Part shown: piece by piece, positions 58,240-64,000 of the stretch | Layout of the letters: every line of letters begins with the position of its first letter | Numbering within the stretch: position 1 is the stretch's first letter | Assembly: GCF_958298935.1 (NCBI RefSeq) | Contig: NC_084937.1 | Span: 19,973,568 to 20,037,567, forward strand | DNA length: 64,000 nt | Direction of reading: 5' to 3' | Origin: Phragmites australis | Taxonomy: Eukaryota; Streptophyta; Magnoliopsida; Poales; Poaceae | The notes under the pieces: model-generated | The model's database searches: none | Seen by the model: the letters and a program-made list of their open reading frames with translations, nothing else | Told to the model about the DNA's origin: nothing | Program-made: the position numbers and the translations under genes

Positions 58240-58530
58240 ACTGTTTGGTACAACTCTTTCTGATCAGTGATTCTCTTAACGAAATAATTTTATAGTTGAA
58301 AGTGATTTTTTATGATTCTTTAAAGTAAAATATATGAAGTAAGTGATTCTGTACGGGAAGTGAATTAGAAGAAATTGCTTTTTTCAGCTCTCCAGCTTCT
58401 AATTCATTTCAAAGAATCACTCCTATAGATTCAACTCGGGGAGCTAAAAGCTGAAAGCTGCTGTTTGGCAGAGCTCCCCTGATTTCAGCTGGGAAGCTAC
58501 TCTGGGAGCTCTGCCAAATACGTCATTAGC
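58240..58530. repeat. MITE-like segment ending in a perfect 15-bp hairpin
   Basis: TTTGGCAGAGCTCCC (58464-58478) and GGGAGCTCTGCCAAA (58504-58518) are exact complements around a 25-base loop. The preceding 220 bases (from AACTGTTTGGTACAACTC) contain opposed AGTGATTCT / AGAATCACT words, so the whole may be a Tourist-like MITE with a short nested copy or end duplication. Confidence 0.65.
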
Positions 58531-58589
58531 CTTTTTTTTTATTACAAGTGATGTCAACAGACATACACCATTAAATATACCATACTCTA

Positions 58590-59516
58590 CTACTACTATA
58601 GAAATCTTCTTTCCACGGCCAGCTGCTAAACCAATTTTACTATCGGTTTTACAGCTGATAGTAGATATAGAGTGATAGTTTTTTATTATCATTGTCAATC
58701 CGCTGAAACTTTAAGTCAACAGTAATAATCAGTCCCTAAATCAATATCTTTTACTAAAAAACGATTTGTTACACCCAACCACCCCGGCACGCGTAGTCAC
58801 AAGTTACAAGTTACATAATTTATTTCGTGCACATGAGATTTATGGCACATGAACCTGAGACCCCTCAATTCGCATGATCCATTCTTATCATCCTACATCA
58901 TAGGTACTAGTGATAAAAATAGGATATATTTTTTTTATCATTGTTTTTTAAAACTTTGTTATGATTATTTAGATATTTAAATGACCTCAAATTAAAAAAA
59001 AATCAACTATAAAGTTGTAGATCGTCCCCATCTGACTTCGTATGAAAATATTATGATTCTTCTAAGATAAGCAGTCATTCATTATCACTACCGGTTTCTA
59101 ACATGAATCTCTGCTGATTCGTGGCTAGAACTGACAATGATCGATAGTTAATTATCACTGTCGCTTTTTTTTAAATAGACTTTTAGTACCAATCATTGTT
59201 ACAAACTAACAATGATATCTATCACTGTTAGCTCGTAAAAAACCGGTAGTAATAGAATGACATATATAGAGATTTTTATAGCAATGCTCAGGACTACATC
59301 CCTATTATACGTCTATAAATAATATCATTAAAAATACTCACATATGTATAAAGTTGTTGACACCAGGATTTGAACCCACGCCTTCACCATCACAGGAAGA
59401 AGTGGTTCCCGACCCTCTTAGCATTAACCACATGTCTTTTTGATCCAAAGGAACCTTTCACATTTCCAATTAGTAATTGAAGGATGTAAACTGCACTGCT
59501 GCATCCATATATGCTC
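58590..59516. other. CACTA-derived subterminal repeats, no gene
   Basis: Words such as TATCACTACCGGTTTCTAAC and ACCGGTAGTAATAG (58600-58740, 59090-59260) and the module at 58940-59075 (TGACTTCGTATGAAAA, AAGATAAGC) belong to the CACTA families seen at 30029 and 50126. A tRNA-like B-box complement lies at about 59352-59375. Confidence 0.5.
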
Positions 59517-61438
59517 GGCAAAAATTCAAAAGTAGATAACATATTCGATCGTATTTGTCGAAATAGATAATATATTATCGTATTTATAAATTTAGCAACC
59601 GTATTTAACACCTCATTTACCGAAATTTATAAATAGTACCATATTCAGCACCTCAGATACCGAATACAGCCAGCCCTCTATCAACTCCCGTTGCCATAAA
59701 CAGTAGCCACATTGATTAAATTTCATTTCCACTCTCCTTCAAAACGGTAGTCTTCTGTTACTCCAAAAAATTTAAAATTTTTTTATATGTGTTCCATAAT
59801 CTATACACAATCAATTTTAATTGGATTCACTGAAAATCCTTTGAAAATCCTTTGTATATTTTAAACTACAATTCTCAAAATAGACTACTTTTATAACTTC
59901 TAATAATTGTTAGTGCCTCAAATAAATTCCTAAAAATTTGGAAAAATTCACTAATATTCTTCTTATATGATGGACTAATTTCTAAAATTATTTCCAGACC
60001 TAGGTTATATGATGAAAAAATGAGTTCCTTTTACTTCTCCATTTATATGCATTTTTTTATCATTTTATGTGATATTCTTCTTTTAGTTCAATTTGAATTA
60101 AAAAAATTCAACTATCTCATTATTTTTATCCTGTTGACATGCTAACCTCTTAACTACATTTCTAAATAACGATAGGTGAGCTGGCGTGTCTCTTGAATGG
60201 TGTAAGAAGTAGTTGTTTGAAGAGGAGATGGTAATAAGGATGAGGAGGAGGAGTGCAACGAGGTCATGAACTTGGAGCGTCTCCATGAATATTGTTACAG
60301 AGGTGGTGTTTATGGTCGTGGTCACTACTTACCTGATGTTTGCCTAAGCGGCTAAGCAATACAGTCGCTATATTTTTATAGACTATGTAAGAAGAAAGAG
60401 CTATTTGTTTTGACTACTTTCACTGTCATTTTAGATGTATGTGTATGTAGTCAAACATTTAAAATTTATTATATATTGTTATATTTATAAATATTCAGAT
60501 GGAAACACAACAACTTATGCATAGATTTGTCATTAAATTTACTTTCATAACTGATATGATTATATTTTTATAAATATATTATACTAAAAATAGTAGTTAA
60601 ATTATATTTGGAAAACCATGCTACTGTTTAAAGTATAATATAATTATACTTTAAGCAACTACCGTTTGCACCGTTTAAGAGACGCGTCAGCTCGTCCACC
60701 GTTTTTCAGAAATGTAGTTAAAAGGTTAGCATGTCAATGGGATAAAAATAATGAGATAGTTAAATTTTGTTTCAATTCAAATTGAATTAAAAGAAGAATA
60801 TCACATAATGATAAAAATGCATATAAATGGAGCATTACAAAGGAACTCATTTTTTCATCACATAACCTAGGGCTAAAAATAATTTTATAAATTAGTGCAT
60901 AATATAATAAGAATATTAGTGAATTTTTCCATATTTTTAGAAATTTATTTGAGGCATTAGAAGTTATAAAAGTATCTTTTTTGGAGAATTTTAGTTTAAA
61001 TATATAAATGATTTTTGGGTAAATCCAATTAAAATGGGTTGTACATGGATTATAAAATATGTATAAAAAGTTTTAAAAAATTTGAGTAACAAAAGACCAC
61101 CGTTTTGAAGGAGCGTAGAAACAAAATTTAATCAACATGGCTACTGTTTATGGCAATGAGAGTTGACGGAGGACTGGCTGTATTCAGCAACTTATCTGCC
61201 AAATATGTCACTATTTACCATATTCAGCACCTGAGGTGCCGAATACAGTTGATATATGGCACCTTAAGTGCCAAAAATAGTGAAAAGTGCCATATTCGAT
61301 ATTTCAGGTGTCGAATATGGCACTGTTTAACATTTTCGGTAAATAAGGTACCAAATATGCATGCTAAATTTATAAATACGATGATATATTATCTATTTCA
61401 ACAAATATGGTCGTTATCTACTTTTAGATTTTTTTTCC
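59517..61438. mobile_element. Foldback MULE-like element with arms of about 0.7 kb
   Basis: The left arm (59517-60194) and right arm (60677-61438) are inverted copies around a 482-base spacer. The ends read GGCAAAAATTCAAAAGTAG and, inverted, GGAAAAAAAATCTAAAAGTAG. Flanks TATATGCTC (59508-59516) and TATATGCCC (61439-61447) match at 8/9 bases, the usual Mutator-like target duplication length. The right arm has an extra palindromic block (about 61250-61340). No transposase is visible in arms or spacer, so it is non-autonomous. Confidence 0.85.
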
Positions 61439-61447
61439 TATATGCCC

Positions 61448-61888
61448 TGTTTCCCATTGTACAAATTGAGGTTGTTTGTCAGACAAAGTGCGATCAAAAC
61501 TGCCAAACTTTGACTGTCTATATTAAGCGAAAAAGTAGTGTATAGATTTAGCATCAAAACTACTATAGTAAAACATCGATTTCGTGTTTACGTACTTGTG
61601 AGTTCTAAAAACTCCTCAAAAAATTATAAAATATGATGCAAAATGATCCCCGCAAAAATTTGGCGGAAATACGATAATTTGTGAGCTATAAAAAAAGAGA
61701 AAAGTTCACCTAAAAAGCTGTGTAAGTTTCTATTTTTTTACAAATAACAAATGATCGTTTTTTCTCAAATTTTTTCAGTGATCATATTGAGAACTTTTTA
61801 GAACAAGCTGGCATGAAAACTCGAAATGGGTGCACATGCACCTAGGGTGAGAATTGCATTTCCCCAAATGTACTAACTCCTTTTTTCT
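61448..61888. other. Intergenic DNA, no gene
   Basis: AT-rich, with nothing recognisable. Confidence 0.4.
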
Positions 61889-62122
61889 CACAGTGTGATT
61901 GGTTATCTGTATTAGAGTAATATGATAGAGATATATAATCTTAGATAGAAGTGTGTTTAGTTGCTCGTATGTATTGTTTTAGTCTAAGCTAGAAAATGCA
62001 AATGTACATTCGTAGCCTAGCCTATCGAATGTAGGAGCCTGCATCTGCTTATGCAGATGAGCTCATTTATCAATATCACAAAATTATCTTCGTGCAAGCA
62101 GCCAATCATAGTATCAACTCTT
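61889..62122. mobile_element. Small MITE-like inverted repeat
   Basis: The ends TGTGATTGGTTATCTG and, inverted, TATGATTGGCTGCTTGC share TGATTGG. The interior has a GCATCTGC..GCAGATG palindrome. No exact target duplication is seen. Confidence 0.4.
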
Positions 62123-62228
62123 TCACCCGCTCATACAACCTTAGATTTGAAAAAAAAAACAGAAACTCAGCTCAATCTATCCAGACAGATATAACCAACT
62201 AAATATTTTTTTAATAAATATAATTCCA

Positions 62229-62249
62229 ATATATATATATATATATATA
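62229..62249. repeat. AT dinucleotide microsatellite
   Basis: About ten AT units, followed by GATATATGG. Confidence 0.9.
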
Positions 62250-62258
62250 GATATATGG

Positions 62259-63643
62259 GGACCAGAACCGTACATGCAACTAATCATACCTTTGCTGTAG
62301 CTCAAATAGGCAGCGCGATGCTCTCAAATTGAGCGTGCGTCTTTTAACAGGAGAGAGGAAACAATGATGAATCCTGCATGTGTGGACGCACAGAGAGAGA
62401 AGAAAAATAAGAGCCATTCGATCACACATTACGCGTACATGAACGCGTGAAAGCAATGCGCATGTCGGCCCCAAACAAATAAAAGGATGGACCAAGTACT
62501 ACTCTTGCGTGGCTTTGGATTGCATTAGTTGGTGCATCCTGTCATGCTTCCTTTTTCCTCGCTGGATCTTTTGTCTTCTGCGTATCATCTTCAACCATGC
62601 ATCTACATCACCAATCAAACCCTAGCATAGCTAGGCAGCAAGCATTCTCACGCCAAGGTCCCAAACCGTACGTGTCCATGCAGGCTTCCAAGGTTCTCAC
62701 CGAATCGTCGGACTCCACGTGCAAGCACATCTATCGATCGTGCTCGAGCGTTCTTGTAGCAGAAACGAGGTGAAGGCGTTGTTGTCGTCATGACTTAAGG
62801 ACCAAGCAACGGGGACGCCACGCGCCGATCGACCACTCGTTGGAGCCGTCTGATGCACAAGTTCCAATCCATTGCTCCATATATATAGAGTGCCAGAAAA
62901 GCTCCCTAGCCAACTTTTTTTTTAAAAACAGTATTGCTAGTATATTTTATTAGGATATTTTGAAAGCCCCTCCTCATCTGAATTTCTGGCCGAATAATGT
63001 GTGCTGCGATTCGATCATGGGAATTCCTTCCCTAACTCTGACAAGGTCTCCAACGAGGTTAAGGTGAGGGCGGGGGTTCACTAGAGTCCGGTGGGCTTAT
63101 AAAGAAGCCCGCGACGACTGGGCAGCCTAGCGGTGATGATAGTTGGTGGACAGAGTGACGAGCGGTGGTGGTGTTGCCGGTCGGGGTGGTGGAGGTCGGC
63201 TAGTGAGTAGGGCGAGGAAGGTGACGGCGGTGGTAGGAGGCCACGGTGCAAAGTATTATGCAACGGGCTGGAGTCTCATCAGAGGGCTGTGCCGGTGGCG
63301 GTTGGCACAACACTCTAGCAAGACACTACCCTACCACTGTCCTGTAGCAGCGAGGTGAGGTGGGTGTTGAGAAGGAAAATTATGGCGACAAGAGATAGAA
63401 GGAAGAGAGGGAACATTAGATCCTGATCCAATAACTAAGAAATCTGGTGAAGAGAAAGCTTAAATCACCCGAGCAAAAGTAGACGAATAAAAAAATACAA
63501 TTATGATACACAAAAAGCAGTGGACGGAACAAAGAAACATGCACAGGAGACATGAGACGTAGAGTCACATAACTTTATTATTTTTTTATTTCTAATATCT
63601 TACGATCCCTCTGTATGTTTTTTTATGACGAACGAATCTAGCA
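62259..63643. other. Intergenic DNA, possible gene-proximal sequence
   Basis: 62560-62880 has mixed composition with CCACGTGC (62716-62723) and CGATCGATC-type words, like grass promoter DNA. 63060-63360 is G-rich on the plus strand (GGTGGTGG runs), with short frames on both strands and no recognised protein. Any associated gene would lie outside the window. Confidence 0.35.
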
Positions 63644-63995
63644 CTTCCTCCGTTTTTAAATAACTGACACCTTTAATTAAAATATTTATTTATAAATATA
63701 TGTCATCATACGCTCTCCAATACAAAGTTTCCAATTTTATCTCTCCATCCCCTAAACTAAATACAGCTACTGGCCCTTCCAAGTATTTCTAGGACAAGGC
63801 CGAGCTAACATGCACGTATGCACAGATAAGCTAGGAAAGCAACGAAAACGAGCGCAAAAGATAGCCCGTCAGTTTTAAAATTTGAACAGCCTACTAATTT
63901 ACGTAGAAGCAATTTTGTCATAAAATTATAAACAAATGATCGTCTAGTTTTCCATATCAAGATTATGACTGTCAATTAATTGAAAACGGAGGTAG
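63644..63995. mobile_element. Stowaway-like MITE
   Basis: It begins CTTCCTCCGTTTTTAAATAA and ends, inverted, CTACCTCCGTTTTCAATTAA. This matches the CTCCCTCCGT start of Stowaway (Tc1/mariner) MITEs. The following dinucleotide is TA; the preceding one is CA, so the TA duplication is decayed. Confidence 0.65.
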
Positions 63996-64000
63996 TAACC

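Overview
This window looks like nuclear DNA from a grass, probably a panicoid. The evidence is a spliced grass-type TIFY6/JAZ gene, CACTA elements carrying the 'TTTGCCGAGTG' subterminal motif, grass-type Tourist, Stowaway and Helitron elements, and a repeat built on 'CACCGGATAGTCCGGTG'. There are no bacterial-type operons, ribosome binding sites, CRISPR arrays or rRNA genes. Most of the sequence is transposable elements in various states of decay. Only one gene appears intact.

Layout. 1-4620: the right part of a CACTA element. It encodes pieces of both CACTA proteins on the minus strand and ends in a subterminal region folded into an inverted repeat of about 0.5 kb per arm. 4621-8464: intergenic, with one small foldback element. 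8465-12311: a decayed PIF/Harbinger element with both of its genes (Myb/SANT-like ORF1 and DDE transposase). 12974-16916: a decayed hAT element (BED finger, DUF659, C-terminal dimerisation region). 17627-19847 (minus): a complete seven-exon TIFY6-type JAZ repressor gene of jasmonate signalling. 20241-24450: a second hAT element, with a 7/8-matching 8-bp target duplication, inserted about 0.4 kb upstream of the JAZ start codon. It separates the proximal promoter from a distal segment that holds a perfect G-box.

24459-43500: AT-rich DNA packed with Tourist MITEs, a long-TIR MULE-like element (about 27120-29190), a short non-autonomous Helitron, two non-autonomous CACTA elements and several nested LTRs. 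43540-44640: an F-box/DUF295 pseudogene. About 46700-50106: an RPA70-like pseudogene ending at a Helitron-like 3' terminus. 50126 onward: CACTA repeats. 52000-58110: an old tandem segmental duplication of several kb. One copy was split by a 1259-bp CACTA element carrying a captured 5' piece of a NOC2-like nucleolar gene. The other was split by a 240-bp Tourist MITE. 59517-61438: a foldback MULE-like element with arms of about 0.7 kb and a 9-bp target duplication. The window ends in a Stowaway-like MITE.

How the parts relate. The JAZ gene is the only part with a cellular role I can defend. It is bracketed by two hAT elements, one of which sits in its promoter. Everything else is mobile DNA, captured gene pieces or relics. 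I found no convincing new multi-gene system. The most unusual structures are the very long inverted repeats (3368-4404 and 59517-61438), the chimeric CACTA gene, the NOC2-capturing CACTA element and the duplicated promoter-like block.
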